DNA from: Achromobacter sp. MFA1 R4
GTDB taxonomy: Bacteria > Pseudomonadota > Gammaproteobacteria > Burkholderiales > Burkholderiaceae_B
Direction of reading: 5' to 3'
Assembly (NCBI RefSeq): GCF_900156745.1
Contig: NZ_LT707065.1
Span: forward strand, 4,712,001 to 4,776,000
Length of the DNA: 64,000 nt
The position numbers were made by a program, and so were the translations under genes. Below are positions 25,898 to 34,848 of this stretch, in pieces. Under the pieces are notes generated by a model that worked only from the letters and a program-made list of their open reading frames with translations, was not told the DNA's origin and searched no databases. Position 1 is the first letter of the stretch; each line of letters starts with the position of its first letter.

Positions 25898-27325
25898 ATG
25901 CAGAAAGCGAATTTCATCGATGGCGCATGGGTGGACGGCGACACCACGATGGCGAACCTGAATCCCGCGGATCCGCAGGATGTCATCGGCCATTACGCCT
26001 GCGCGAGCGAGGCGCAGATGCGGCAGGCGCTGGAGGCCGCCCGGGCGGCCGCGCCTGCCTGGGAACGCAGCACCACGCAGGCGCGCAGCGATATCCTGTT
26101 CCGCGCCGCGAACGAGATCCTGGCGCGCAAGGAAGAGCTGGGCGCCCTGGTTTCCCGCGAGGCCGGCAAGACGCAAGCCGAAGGGCAGGGCGAAGTCGTG
26201 CGCGCCGGGCAGATATTCCAGTTTTTCGCGGGGGAGGCGGTGCGCTATGGCGGCGAGAACCTGCCGTCGGTGCGTCCGGATATCGGCGTGCAGATCAGCA
26301 GGCATCCCGTCGGCGTGGTGTCCATGATCACGCCATGGAACTTCCCGATCGCGATTCCGGCCTGGAAGATCGCGCCCGCGCTGGCCTTCGGCAATACGCT
26401 GGTGCTCAAGCCCTCCGAGCACACCCCGGGCGCCGCCTGGGAACTGTTCAATATCCTTGAGCGCGCGGGCTTGCCTGGCGGCGTCGCCAACCTGGTCAAC
26501 GGCGAAGGCGCGGCGGCGGGCCGGGCCTTGCTTGAGGGCGTGGACGCCGTCAGCTTCACGGGCAGCGTCGCCACCGGCCGCAAGATAGCCGCCGCCGCAT
26601 CCGAGCGCATGATACGGGTGCAGCTTGAAATGGGCGGCAAGAATCCGCTGGTGGTGCTCGATGACGCCGACCTGGACGTGGCCGTGGAATGCGCCCTGAA
26701 CGGCGCTTTCTATTCGGCGGGGCAGCGATGCACCGCGAGCAGCCGCCTGATCGTCGCCGACGGCATACACGATCGCTTCGTGGAGGCGCTGGCGGAACGC
26801 ATGCGCAAGCTGGTGGTAGGCGACCCACGGGATCCCGCGACCCAGATCGGGCCGGTCATCAACGCGCCGCAACTGGAAAAGATCCTGGGGTACATCGAAC
26901 TGGGGCGCAGCGAAGGCGCTACCGTGGTTGAGGGCGGAAAGCGGGCCGATGCGCCCACGGCTGGCCACTTCCTCAGGCCGACTCTGTTCGCGGGCAGCAG
27001 CAACGCGATGCGCATCAACCGGGAAGAAATCTTCGGCCCGGTGGCCGCCGTGATCCGGGTATCCGGTTACGACGAGGCCCTGCAGGTCGCCAACGACACG
27101 CCATTTGGTCTGTCGTCGGGCATTTGCACCACGTCGCACAAGCATGCGAACCATTTCCGGCTCAATGTGCGCAGCGGGTTGACGATGGTGAACCTGCCCA
27201 CCGCCGGCCTGGACTATCACGTTCCCTTTGGCGGCGTGAAGGCCTCCAGCTTCGGCCCGCGTGAACAGGGGCGTTATGCGGTGGACTTCTACACGTCCAC
27301 CAAGACCGCTTATATCGGCTATTGA
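25898..27325 (+). CDS. NAD(P)-dependent aldehyde dehydrogenase
   Basis: 475 residues. ALDH motifs: ITPWNFPIAIPAWK (about 143), the SFTGSVATGRK cofactor loop, the general base Glu in LEMGGKNPLVV, the catalytic Cys in SAGQRCTASS, and EIFGPVAAV. The C-terminal FGPREQGRYAVDFY ending recalls the 2,5-dioxovalerate (ketoglutarate semialdehyde) dehydrogenase subfamily. In this operon it most likely oxidises the aldehyde from the decarboxylase, or sulfolactaldehyde, to the acid. The start at 25898 has GAGGAG at good distance and gives the usual N-terminus (MQKANFIDG); an ATG at 25856 that overlaps the previous gene is the alternative. Confidence 0.94.
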   Translation: MQKANFIDGAWVDGDTTMANLNPADPQDVIGHYACASEAQMRQALEAARAAAPAWERSTTQARSDILFRAANEILARKEELGALVSREAGKTQAEGQGEVVRAGQIFQFFAGEAVRYGGENLPSVRPDIGVQISRHPVGVVSMITPWNFPIAIPAWKIAPALAFGNTLVLKPSEHTPGAAWELFNILERAGLPGGVANLVNGEGAAAGRALLEGVDAVSFTGSVATGRKIAAAASERMIRVQLEMGGKNPLVVLDDADLDVAVECALNGAFYSAGQRCTASSRLIVADGIHDRFVEALAERMRKLVVGDPRDPATQIGPVINAPQLEKILGYIELGRSEGATVVEGGKRADAPTAGHFLRPTLFAGSSNAMRINREEIFGPVAAVIRVSGYDEALQVANDTPFGLSSGICTTSHKHANHFRLNVRSGLTMVNLPTAGLDYHVPFGGVKASSFGPREQGRYAVDFYTSTKTAYIGY

Positions 27326-27376
27326 TCCCTCAACCGCAGGATGATCCGGCGCGACAGACGCCGGCAGGAGACAGGT

Positions 27377-28291
27377 ATGGAAAAGATCGGCTTTATTGGC
27401 TTGGGGCGCATGGGCAAACCCATGGCGCTGAATCTGCGCCGTGCGGGATTCGAGCTGGTGGTGCTGGACATCAACCAGAAGGCAGTGGACGAGCTGGTTT
27501 CGGCCGGCGCGGCGGCCGGTGCAAGCGTGGCCGACGTGGCGCGGCAATGCGGGGTCATCGTGACGATGCTGCCCTCGTCCAAGGAAGTCGAGCAGGTGGC
27601 GCTTGGCAGCGACGGAGTTTTCGCTAACGCCGCCAAGGGCAGCCTGCTGATGGATATGAGCACCATTGACCCGCTGGCGACCGACCGTCTTCAGGAACAG
27701 GCGCTGGCCCTCGGCTTGACCGTGGTGGACGCGCCGGTGGGCCGCCTTGCCGAGCACGCCGACCGGGGAGAGTCGCTGTTCATGGTGGGGGCAAGCGAAA
27801 GCGACTTTGCCAGGGTCCGGCCGCTGCTCGATGCCATGGGTACCACCACGTATCATTGCGGCCCGGTGGGGGCGGGCGGGCGCACCAAGCTGGTGAACAA
27901 CTACGTGGCGGTCACCCTGTGCCAAGTGAACGCGGAGGCGCTTGCATTGTCGCAGCGCTTCGGGCTGGACATCACCAAGACGCTGCAGGTGCTGTACGGC
28001 ACGTCCGCCTCGAACGGGCAATTGCGAATGAACTTTCCCAACAAGGTGCTTGTTGGCGACACGGCGCCGGGGTTCACCATCGACCTGGCGCACAAGGACA
28101 TGTCGCTGATCGTCTCTGCCGCGCATGCCGCCAAGGTGCCGATGCCGGTGGCCGCCGCCGTACACGAGTCCTTTAGCCTGGCGCGGGCAGGCGAGTTCGG
28201 CGGGATGGATTTTTCGGGGATCGCGGACGCCATCTGCCATTTCGCGCAGATCGAAAAGCCTCGCGTGCCGGACGGCTGGAAGCCCGGTTGA
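27377..28291 (+). CDS. beta-hydroxyacid dehydrogenase, sulfolactaldehyde reductase (YihU)-like
   Basis: 304 residues of the 3-hydroxyisobutyrate dehydrogenase superfamily: Rossmann motif GFIGLGRMGKPMA at the N-terminus, MDMSTIDP near 92, catalytic Lys171 with Asn174 and Asn175 in KLVNNY, and DLAHKD in the C-terminal domain. The usual substrate loop DAPVSGG is here DAPVGR, with Arg at 123. In E. coli YihU (recalled sequence) the same numbering gives Arg123, Lys171, Asn174 and Ser178 for sulfonate binding; here Ser178 is Ala. This favours an anionic, possibly sulfonated, C3 substrate over hydroxyisobutyrate. ATG 27377 follows GGCAGGAGAC. It is the last gene of the operon. Confidence 0.9.
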   Translation: MEKIGFIGLGRMGKPMALNLRRAGFELVVLDINQKAVDELVSAGAAAGASVADVARQCGVIVTMLPSSKEVEQVALGSDGVFANAAKGSLLMDMSTIDPLATDRLQEQALALGLTVVDAPVGRLAEHADRGESLFMVGASESDFARVRPLLDAMGTTTYHCGPVGAGGRTKLVNNYVAVTLCQVNAEALALSQRFGLDITKTLQVLYGTSASNGQLRMNFPNKVLVGDTAPGFTIDLAHKDMSLIVSAAHAAKVPMPVAAAVHESFSLARAGEFGGMDFSGIADAICHFAQIEKPRVPDGWKPG

Positions 28292-28316
28292 ACCGCATCA
28301 GGACCGGGCCGGACTG

Positions 28317-28350
28317 CGTTTGCGCGGCTGCGCGAGCAGCCGCGCAAACG
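28317..28350 (+). terminator. 14-bp perfect hairpin after the decarboxylase operon
   Basis: CGTTTGCGCGGCTG and CAGCCGCGCAAACG pair exactly around six bases, 25 bases after the dehydrogenase stop. Only a short TTT follows further on, so termination efficiency is uncertain. Confidence 0.55.
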
Positions 28351-28477
28351 ACAGGTTTACCGGTGCCCGGACGGTAACGCGGGCGCAGACCCAGGTTGTA
28401 ACCCAATGAGATATTTAACTTTTCATTGCATCGGGCCGTTAAAGGGATAGCGTTACGCAACCCCCGGAGTGGCTCCA

Positions 28478-30109
28478 ATGTTCAAGAATTTAAGTATCCG
28501 CGCAATCCTGACGACCGCCTTGGGCGTCTTCTTTGCACTCTTTCTGGTGACCGGCATTGCGGTGTATCAGCAACTGACGTCCAACCGCACCTCCATCGAG
28601 GTGATGCTGGACACCAACCTGGTCCGCGCCAACGCGCTGGACGACGCGGCGTCGGACCTGCTGCGCGCCCGCGTGGTGCTGCTGGCGGCGCACAGCGCGC
28701 TGCTGGAAGGCAAGAGCCTGGACACCACGGCCAGCAACATGCAGCGCATGGACAGCTACGTCGCCAAAGCCACCAGCCAGATCGACGCCGCGCGCAAGCT
28801 GCCGGAAACGTCGCGGCAGGGCAAGCCCCTGTTCGAGGGAGCGCTGGCCGCCTACGACGTCTACACGCGCGAAGCCATCGTCCCGTTGATCGGCGCCATC
28901 CGCGCCGGCAACGCCAAGGAGGCCGGCCGCATCAACCAGGAAAAGGTCAGCCCGCTGGGCACCCAGTTCACCCAGGCCATCCAGAAATATGTCGACTTCG
29001 CCGACGAGATCGGTCAGCGCGTGGCCCGCGAATCCTCCGCCCGCATCAACGTCGCGATCGTGGTTCTGGTCTGTCTGCTGGCGGTGGTGGCGGCGCTGGT
29101 CGTGGGCCTGTACGTGGTCTTTGGCCGCGCGGTCTTCCGTCCGCTGCACGAAGCCGGACGCCTGTTCGACCGTATCGCCAGCGGCGACCTGACCAACCGC
29201 ATCGAACAGCGCGGCAACAACGAAATCGGCGTGCTGTACGCCGCCGTCAAGCGCATGCAGGACAGCCTGGCGCGCACCGTCTCGGCCGTGCGCGTGGGCG
29301 TCGAGGAAATCCATACCGGTTCGCGCGAGATCGCCGCGGGCAACATCGACCTGTCCTCGCGCACCGAGCAGCAGGCGGCCTCGCTGGAAGAAACCGCCGC
29401 CAGCATGGACGAACTGTCGTCCACCGTGAAGAACAACGCCGAAAGCTCGCGCAGCGCGGCGCAACTGGCGATGGCGGCGTCCGAAGTGGCCACGCGCGGC
29501 GGCCAGGCCGTGGGCGACGTGGTGGGCACGATGCGCGGCATCGCCGACAGCTCCCACCGCATTTCGGACATCGTCGGCGTGATCGACGGAATCGCCTTCC
29601 AGACCAACATCCTGGCGCTGAACGCCGCCGTGGAAGCGGCCCGGGCGGGCGAGCAGGGCAAGGGTTTCGCGGTGGTCGCGAGCGAAGTGCGCGCGCTGGC
29701 GCAGCGCAGCGCCGCCGCCGCCAAGGAGATCAAGACGCTGATCGACGATTCCGTGCAGAAGGTCTCGGTGGGTTCGGACCAGGTGGAAGCCGCGGGCGCC
29801 ACCATGCAGGAAATCGTGGCGTCGGTGCGCCGCGTGACGGACATCATCAACGAGATTTCCAGCGCCTCCGAGGAGCAATCGCAGGGCATTGAGCAGGTGA
29901 ACCAGGCGGTGTCGCAGATGGACAGCGTCACGCAGCAGAACGCGGCGCTGGTCGAGGAGGCCGCGGCGTCGGCCGCATCGCTGGAAACCCAGGCGCAGCG
30001 CCTGCGCGAGGCGGTGGCGGTCTTCAAGGTGCAATCGGGCCGCGTGATCGACGCCGACGCGCCCGCGCTGGAAAGCCGGGCTGGCGAACCGGCGCTCATC
30101 GGCGCCTGA
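28478..30109 (+). CDS. methyl-accepting chemotaxis protein (Tar-like sensor)
   Basis: 543 residues. First membrane helix 10-32, periplasmic four-helix ligand domain to about 187 (Tar/Tsr type), second helix about 188-212, HAMP to about 265, then the coiled-coil signalling domain. The hairpin tip reads [31 protein letters not shown], shortened here in key residues around the conserved Glu and Arg; flanking Gln/Glu-rich helices ([19 protein letters not shown]) hold the methylation sites. It relays attractant binding to CheA/CheW. No NWETF pentapeptide is present at the C-terminus. The start at ATG 28478 has CGGAG eight bases before; a GTG three codons upstream is less likely. Confidence 0.96.
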   Translation: MFKNLSIRAILTTALGVFFALFLVTGIAVYQQLTSNRTSIEVMLDTNLVRANALDDAASDLLRARVVLLAAHSALLEGKSLDTTASNMQRMDSYVAKATSQIDAARKLPETSRQGKPLFEGALAAYDVYTREAIVPLIGAIRAGNAKEAGRINQEKVSPLGTQFTQAIQKYVDFADEIGQRVARESSARINVAIVVLVCLLAVVAALVVGLYVVFGRAVFRPLHEAGRLFDRIASGDLTNRIEQRGNNEIGVLYAAVKRMQDSLARTVSAVRVGVEEIHTGSREIAAGNIDLSSRTEQQAASLEETAASMDELSSTVKNNAESSRSAAQLAMAASEVATRGGQAVGDVVGTMRGIADSSHRISDIVGVIDGIAFQTNILALNAAVEAARAGEQGKGFAVVASEVRALAQRSAAAAKEIKTLIDDSVQKVSVGSDQVEAAGATMQEIVASVRRVTDIINEISSASEEQSQGIEQVNQAVSQMDSVTQQNAALVEEAAASAASLETQAQRLREAVAVFKVQSGRVIDADAPALESRAGEPALIGA

Positions 30110-30123
30110 TCCATTCCATGAAA

Positions 30124-30219
30124 AGGCCGGCCATGAAGGCCGGCTTGCACGTCCCGGGATCCCGGTGTTCCGGGACGTGCGGCAAAGACCCCGCTGCGCA
30201 GCGCGCCGGGGTCTTTTGC
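30124..30219. terminator. three tandem hairpins between convergent MCP and Bug genes
   Basis: GCCGGCC/GGCCGGC (30126-30144), GCACGTCCCGG/CCGGGACGTGC (30148-30180) and GCAAAGACCCC/GGGGTCTTTTGC (30182-30219) follow one another. The last ends in TTTT on the plus strand and is preceded by A-rich bases for the minus strand, so it can serve both genes. Confidence 0.75.
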
Positions 30220-30226
30220 CTTTGGA

Positions 30227-31210
30227 TTACTGGTCGAGCTGGATCTTGGCGTCGCTGGCGACGTGCTTCCACTTCTTTACATCGCTGGCGATGACTTGCT
30301 GGAAGGCGTCCGACGAGCCGGCCACCACCGTGCCGCCCAGGCTGGCCATCTTGGCCTTCACGTCAGGCGCATTCAGCGCCTTGACCGAGGCGTCGTGCAG
30401 CTTCGTCTTCACGTTGTCGGGCAGGCCCTTGGGCGCCAGCAGGCCGTTCCAGGCATTGGCTTCGTAGCGCGCCAGGCCGGCTTCCTTGAAGGTCGGCGTG
30501 TCCGGCAGTTCCGGCGAGCGCGCATCGGCGGCGATCGCGAGGGGGCGGATCTGCCCGCTCTTGATGTAGGGCAGGGAGGCCGGCACCGGTTCCCAGATCA
30601 TCGACACCTGGCCGCTGATCACGTCCGTGAACGCCGGGCCTGCGCCGCGGTAGGCGATGTGCATGAGCTTGGCGCTCGTCATCGACTTCATCAGTTCCAT
30701 CGCCAGGTTGCCCAGGCCGCCCGCGCCGGAGGACGCATAGGTGTACTTGTCCGGGTGTGCCTTCGACTCCGCGATCAGGGCGTTCAGGTCGGCGGCGGGG
30801 AAGTCCTTGGTCACGCTCAGCACGCCGGGAACGGTCACCAGTTGCGTGATGGGGGTGAAGTCCTGGGACGCATCGTAGGTCAGGGTCTTGTAGACGGCCG
30901 GGTTGGTGCCGTGGGTGCTGGAGGAGGCCAGCAGGATGGTGTAGCCGTCGGGGGCGGCATCGGCGACGTAGCGCGTGCCGATGGAGCCGCCGGCGCCGGC
31001 CTTGTTCTCGACCACCACCGTGACGCCCAGTTCGGTACCGAGCTGCGCGGCGAAGACGCGGCCGATGATGTCGGCGGTGCCGCCCGGGGCGAACGGCACG
31101 ATCATGCGGATCGGCTTGCTCGGGTAGTCGGACTGCTGGGCCGATGCGCCGGCCGCCAGCGTGGCGCCGGTCAGCAACGCCAGCGCGATGGTGGTTTTCT
31201 TCAGGGTCAT
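30227..31210 (-). CDS. Bug-family (TctC) periplasmic substrate-binding protein
   Basis: 327 residues. Signal peptide to about residue 25 (GASAQQ), then the Bug hallmarks YPSKPIRMIVPFAPGGTADI, VENKAGAGGSIGT, PDGYTILLAS and the HIAYRGAGPAFTD loop. These receptors bind carboxylates or related small acids and are greatly expanded in Bordetella-type bacteria, mostly without cognate TctAB genes, as here. ATG 31210 follows GTGGAGATAGAG; an in-frame GTG four codons upstream overlaps that site and is rejected. The esterase gene lies 19 bases upstream on the same strand, suggesting co-expression. Confidence 0.95.
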   Translation of the reverse strand: MTLKKTTIALALLTGATLAAGASAQQSDYPSKPIRMIVPFAPGGTADIIGRVFAAQLGTELGVTVVVENKAGAGGSIGTRYVADAAPDGYTILLASSSTHGTNPAVYKTLTYDASQDFTPITQLVTVPGVLSVTKDFPAADLNALIAESKAHPDKYTYASSGAGGLGNLAMELMKSMTSAKLMHIAYRGAGPAFTDVISGQVSMIWEPVPASLPYIKSGQIRPLAIAADARSPELPDTPTFKEAGLARYEANAWNGLLAPKGLPDNVKTKLHDASVKALNAPDVKAKMASLGGTVVAGSSDAFQQVIASDVKKWKHVASDAKIQLDQ

Positions 31211-31229
31211 CTCTATCTCCACGAGAAGG

Positions 31230-32186
31230 TTAGTCGAGGCTGCGGTCCAGCCAATCGACGATCAATCCGGCAATGTGGTCGCTGTTGCGATCCAGCATGC
31301 AGAAGTGCGAGTTGCCGGCGATGCCGGCTGCGGGCAGGTCCAGCACGTCGGCGCGTTGGCCGGCCGCGCGCAGGGCATTCCAGTACGCATCGGTCTGGGC
31401 GCGATAGCGCTGCCAGGTGTCGTCCGCGTCAAAGTGATCGCCCCAGACCAGCAGTTGCGGCGGCAACTGCCACGAGGCCTGGGCCGGCGTGCCGGTGGGC
31501 TCCACCGCCACGACGGCGCGCACGGTGGCGGCGTATTCCTGGGCGAGCTGGGTGGCGAAGCCCCCGCCCTGGCTGTGCCCGATCAGGATGCAAGGCCCCA
31601 CGAGGTCGAGCAGCGCGCGGTAGGCGTCCATCGCCATGTCGCCGTGCGTCAGCCAGCGCGGGACGAATTGCTTGGAAAAGGTGTCGAAGGCATCGACCGG
31701 GAATTGCTGTCCCGGATAGGCGCGGCGCGGTTCGCCCGCGGGCGCATAGCCCGAGGCCGGCCCGATGCGGAACAGGCGCCAGGCCTCTTCCTTGGAGCGG
31801 AAGATGGGCGCCGAGTCGTAGACCTGCGGGTACATCGCCCACGAGGCGCGGCCGCGCTCCGGCGCGTCGGACACGAACACGTCGTAGCCCGCCTGCAGCA
31901 GCCGCCACAGCCAGCCGTCGCGGCCGTCGGGCGTGCTTTCCCATTGCGCGCCCGTCATGCCGCCGCCGTGCCACAGCAGGACGGGGTAGGGGCGGGTAGG
32001 CTGGGCCAGCCGGTACTCCTGCACATACAACTGGCCGGCGCTGTAGCCGCCGTTCATGTCGATGAGGCGCGGCATCGCATTGCCGACCACCTTCTGCTGC
32101 TGCATCGGCAGTTCGCCGGCCACGAACTCGGCGCCGCCCAGGTAATGGCTGCGGATGGACTTGAGCAGGACGGGAGCGTCTGGCAT
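31230..32186 (-). CDS. alpha/beta-hydrolase, esterase-like
   Basis: 318 residues. Seen: HGGGMTGAQWESTPDGRDGW near residue 68-87 (oxyanion region), SDAPERGRASW, and the nucleophile elbow GHSQGGG near 202-208; a late HFCMLDRN may hold the catalytic His. It resembles the family of esterases common next to Bug receptors in Burkholderiales and is predicted cytoplasmic, without a signal peptide. ATG 32186 starts the conserved region. It forms a two-gene unit with the Bug receptor and is divergent from a LysR gene, suggesting uptake plus hydrolysis of one ester or lactone. The substrate is unknown. Confidence 0.88.
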   Translation of the reverse strand: MPDAPVLLKSIRSHYLGGAEFVAGELPMQQQKVVGNAMPRLIDMNGGYSAGQLYVQEYRLAQPTRPYPVLLWHGGGMTGAQWESTPDGRDGWLWRLLQAGYDVFVSDAPERGRASWAMYPQVYDSAPIFRSKEEAWRLFRIGPASGYAPAGEPRRAYPGQQFPVDAFDTFSKQFVPRWLTHGDMAMDAYRALLDLVGPCILIGHSQGGGFATQLAQEYAATVRAVVAVEPTGTPAQASWQLPPQLLVWGDHFDADDTWQRYRAQTDAYWNALRAAGQRADVLDLPAAGIAGNSHFCMLDRNSDHIAGLIVDWLDRSLD

Positions 32187-32222
32187 AGGGTTTTCCAGAG
32201 GTGGACACGGGGATCTTAGTTG

Positions 32223-32240
32223 CAAGGTGTTTCCACCTTG
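32223..32240. promoter_or_regulatory. dyad CAAGGTG-N4-CACCTTG, candidate LysR site
   Basis: Exact 7-base arms in the 161-base divergent region between the esterase and LysR genes. A direct repeat AATGCGCA (about 32247 and 32266) lies beside it. Position suits autoregulation and activation by the adjacent LysR protein. Confidence 0.45.
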
Positions 32241-32347
32241 TGCAAAATGCGCAATCTCTGTGCTGAATGCGCACAGACGATGAGCCGACGATAAACAGGG
32301 ATCCAGCCCCGGCAGACAGGTGGCGGACCCGAGGTGTAGGAAGACAC

Positions 32348-33265
32348 GTGGACATCAAATGGCTGGAGGACTTCGTCGCGCTGTCGAAGTCGCGCAACCT
32401 GTTCCAGGCCGCGGAGGCGCGCAGCGTGACGCACCCGGCCTTCGGGCGCCGCATCAAGGCGCTGGAGGAATGGGCCGGGGTGCCGCTGGTCGAGCGCGGC
32501 CACCAGGTGTCGACGCTGAACGCGGCCGGGCGCAGCCTGCTGGCCGCCGCCATCGACGTGCTGGACATCCTGCGCGAAACGCGCGAAGCGCTGCAAAAGC
32601 CCGAGCAGGAACGCGCCCGCAAGATCGTCATCGCATCAGGCAAGACGCTGGCGCATTCGGTGCTGCCGGGCCTGATGGCCGGTGTGCAGCGGGGCCTGCC
32701 GGCGTTCCAGTTGAAGGTGATCACCACCACGCTCAACTACGGCGTCGACATGCTGCAGGACGGCGAGGTCGATTTCCTGCTGTGCCATGCGCACGAGCCG
32801 CTCTACGCCAAGATCGACAATCCGAACTACCGGTGCCGGCGCGTGGGCGCCGACAAGCTGGTGGCGGTCAGCGCCCCGGTCGCGCCCGGCGGCCGCCATC
32901 CCCGGTATGCCGTGCCCAAGCTGGCCTCTGACCCGCCGGTGCCATTCCTGGCCTATGCCGACAGCATGTCGCTCGGCCGCATCCTGCACGACAAGCTGCG
33001 CGGACTCTGCGAGGTGCCGCTGCTGCAGACCATGTACGAATCGGACCTGGCCGACGCGCTGCATGCGATGGCGCGCCAGGGCTTTGGCCTGGCGTGGCTG
33101 CCGCACACGCTGGTCGATCCGGACCTGCGCGATGGCACGCTGGTGCGCGCCGACGGCGCGCGCAACGACATCCATATGGAGATCCGGCTGTACCAGTCGG
33201 TGGGTAACGCCAAGCCGCTGGCGCGCGAGGTCTGGAGCCGCGTCGAGGCCTACGCGGCGCGGTAG
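32348..33265 (+). CDS. LysR-family regulator divergent from esterase-Bug unit
   Basis: 305 residues. The helix-turn-helix covers 1-60 (DIKWLEDFVALSKSRNLFQAAE, with VTHPAFGRRIKALEEW as the recognition region, shown here in parts), then an effector domain from about 95. The variant HPAFGRRI in place of the common QPALSRQI is characteristic of a LysR subgroup seen in Alcaligenaceae. GTG 32348 is preferred because the conserved domain begins there and AGGAAG lies upstream; an in-frame ATG 81 bases earlier would add a disordered tail. It probably controls the divergent esterase and Bug genes. Confidence 0.92.
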   Translation: MDIKWLEDFVALSKSRNLFQAAEARSVTHPAFGRRIKALEEWAGVPLVERGHQVSTLNAAGRSLLAAAIDVLDILRETREALQKPEQERARKIVIASGKTLAHSVLPGLMAGVQRGLPAFQLKVITTTLNYGVDMLQDGEVDFLLCHAHEPLYAKIDNPNYRCRRVGADKLVAVSAPVAPGGRHPRYAVPKLASDPPVPFLAYADSMSLGRILHDKLRGLCEVPLLQTMYESDLADALHAMARQGFGLAWLPHTLVDPDLRDGTLVRADGARNDIHMEIRLYQSVGNAKPLAREVWSRVEAYAAR

Positions 33266-33331
33266 CGGCACCCGTTTGGCAGGGGCCGGTCCTTCATGGG
33301 GACAAAAGATGCCAGCCGCCCCGCGCAGGCA

Positions 33332-33337
33332 TAAAAT
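33332..33337 (+). promoter_or_regulatory. TAAAAT -10-like hexamer upstream of the M20 peptidase gene
   Basis: TAAAAT lies 41 bases before the ATG, in the 113-base gap after LysR. The same GC-flanked hexamer precedes purL. The -35 region is not convincing. Confidence 0.35.
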
Positions 33338-33378
33338 AGCCGTTTGCCCCTTTCCCGCACACACAGGAAGCCAGCGCC

Positions 33379-34848
33379 ATGAACGCACGCATCCCCGAAG
33401 ACGCATTGCCGCCCACCCTCGATCCGAAAGCCCTGCAGGACTTTGTGGACGACAAGTGGGACAACGAGATCATCCCCGCGCTGACCGACTACATCGCCAT
33501 TCCCGCCAAGAGCCCGGCCTTTGACGCCGACTGGGAAAAGAATGCGTTCATCGAGCGCGTGGTGCGCGATGCGGCGCAATGGGTCGAAGCGCAGAAGGTG
33601 TCCGGCCTGAAGCTCGAAGTGGTGCGCCTGCCGGGCCGCACGCCCGTCATCTTCTTTGACGCGCCCGCCACCCGCAGCGACAACGGCGACACCGTGCTGC
33701 TCTACGGTCACCTGGACAAGCAGCCCGAGTTCTCGGGCTGGCGCGCGGGCCTGGGCCCGTGGACGCCCAAGTACGAAGACGGCAAGCTCTACGGCCGGGG
33801 CGGCGCCGACGACGGCTATGCCGTGTACGCCTCCCTGACCGCCATCATGGCGCTGGACAAGCAGGGCATTCCCCGTCCGCGTTGCGTGGGCATCGTCGAA
33901 ACCTGTGAAGAGTCGGGCAGCTACGACCTGCTGCCCTACGTGGACGCGCTGCGCGACCGTCTGGGCAATGTGGTCCTGGTGGTCTGCCTGGATTCCGGCG
34001 CCGGCAACTACGACCAGCTCTGGATGACCACGTCGCTGCGCGGCATGGTGTCGGGCACGCTGGAAGTCCAGGTGCTGGATGAGGGCGTGCACTCGGGCGA
34101 CTCCAGCGGCGTAGTGCCGTCGTCGTTCCGCATCCTGCGCCATCTGCTGGACCGCCTGGAAGACAGCGCCACCGGCCGCCTCCTGCCGCAAAGCCTGCAT
34201 TGCGAGATCCCCGCCGAACGCATCGAGCAGGTGTCCGCCACCGCCCGCATCCTGGGCGACGAAGTCTGGCGCCGGTTCCCCTGGAGCTGCGGCGCCGACG
34301 GCGGCTTTGTGCTGCCCATGACCACCGAACCCGAACAGGCGCTCCTGAACCGCACCTGGCGTCCGACCCTGTCGGTGACCGGCGCGGAAGGCCTGCCGCC
34401 GCTGTCCAGCGCCGGCAACGTGCTGCGCCCGCGCACGGCGTTCAAGCTGTCGCTGCGCCTGCCGCCGTTGGTGGACGCCGTGGCCGCCTCGCAGGAAATC
34501 AAGGAACTGCTGGAAGCCGACGCGCCCTACAACGCCAAGGTCATCTTCAAGGCCAACGAAGGCGCCGCCACCGGCTGGAACGCCCCGGCCACCGTGCCCT
34601 GGCTGACGCAGGCCCTGGACGCCGCCTCGCAGCAATACTATGGCGCGCCGTGCGGCTACATCGGGCAGGGCGGCACCATCCCGCTGATGAGCATCCTGCA
34701 AAAGGGTTTCCCGCAGGCGCAGTTCATGGTCTGCGGCGTGCTGGGTCCCAAGTCCAACGCGCACGGCCCCAATGAATTCCTGCACGTGCCCTATGGCAAG
34801 AAGCTGACGGCAGCGGTGGCCCAGACCATGGCGGCGATGCCGGCATGA
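33379..34848 (+). CDS. M20-family metallopeptidase (dipeptidase-like)
   Basis: 489 residues. Binuclear zinc-site motifs appear in order: YGHLDKQPEF (about 113), GRGGADDGYA (about 137), ETCEESGSYD (about 174, catalytic Glu and ligand), CLDSGAGNY (about 208) and HGPNEFLHV near the C-terminus. The lid domain includes EGVHSGDSSGVVPSSF. It hydrolyses dipeptides or related amides in the cytoplasm. AGGAAGCCAGCGCC precedes the ATG. It is followed with a four-base ATGA overlap by the DUF1415 gene, so the two are translationally coupled. Confidence 0.93.
   Translation: MNARIPEDALPPTLDPKALQDFVDDKWDNEIIPALTDYIAIPAKSPAFDADWEKNAFIERVVRDAAQWVEAQKVSGLKLEVVRLPGRTPVIFFDAPATRSDNGDTVLLYGHLDKQPEFSGWRAGLGPWTPKYEDGKLYGRGGADDGYAVYASLTAIMALDKQGIPRPRCVGIVETCEESGSYDLLPYVDALRDRLGNVVLVVCLDSGAGNYDQLWMTTSLRGMVSGTLEVQVLDEGVHSGDSSGVVPSSFRILRHLLDRLEDSATGRLLPQSLHCEIPAERIEQVSATARILGDEVWRRFPWSCGADGGFVLPMTTEPEQALLNRTWRPTLSVTGAEGLPPLSSAGNVLRPRTAFKLSLRLPPLVDAVAASQEIKELLEADAPYNAKVIFKANEGAATGWNAPATVPWLTQALDAASQQYYGAPCGYIGQGGTIPLMSILQKGFPQAQFMVCGVLGPKSNAHGPNEFLHVPYGKKLTAAVAQTMAAMPA

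Noticed and set aside
25571..28240. 889-codon open frame antisense to the decarboxylase operon
   Set aside because: Spans several well-supported genes on the plus strand and has no domain; typical GC-rich shadow.
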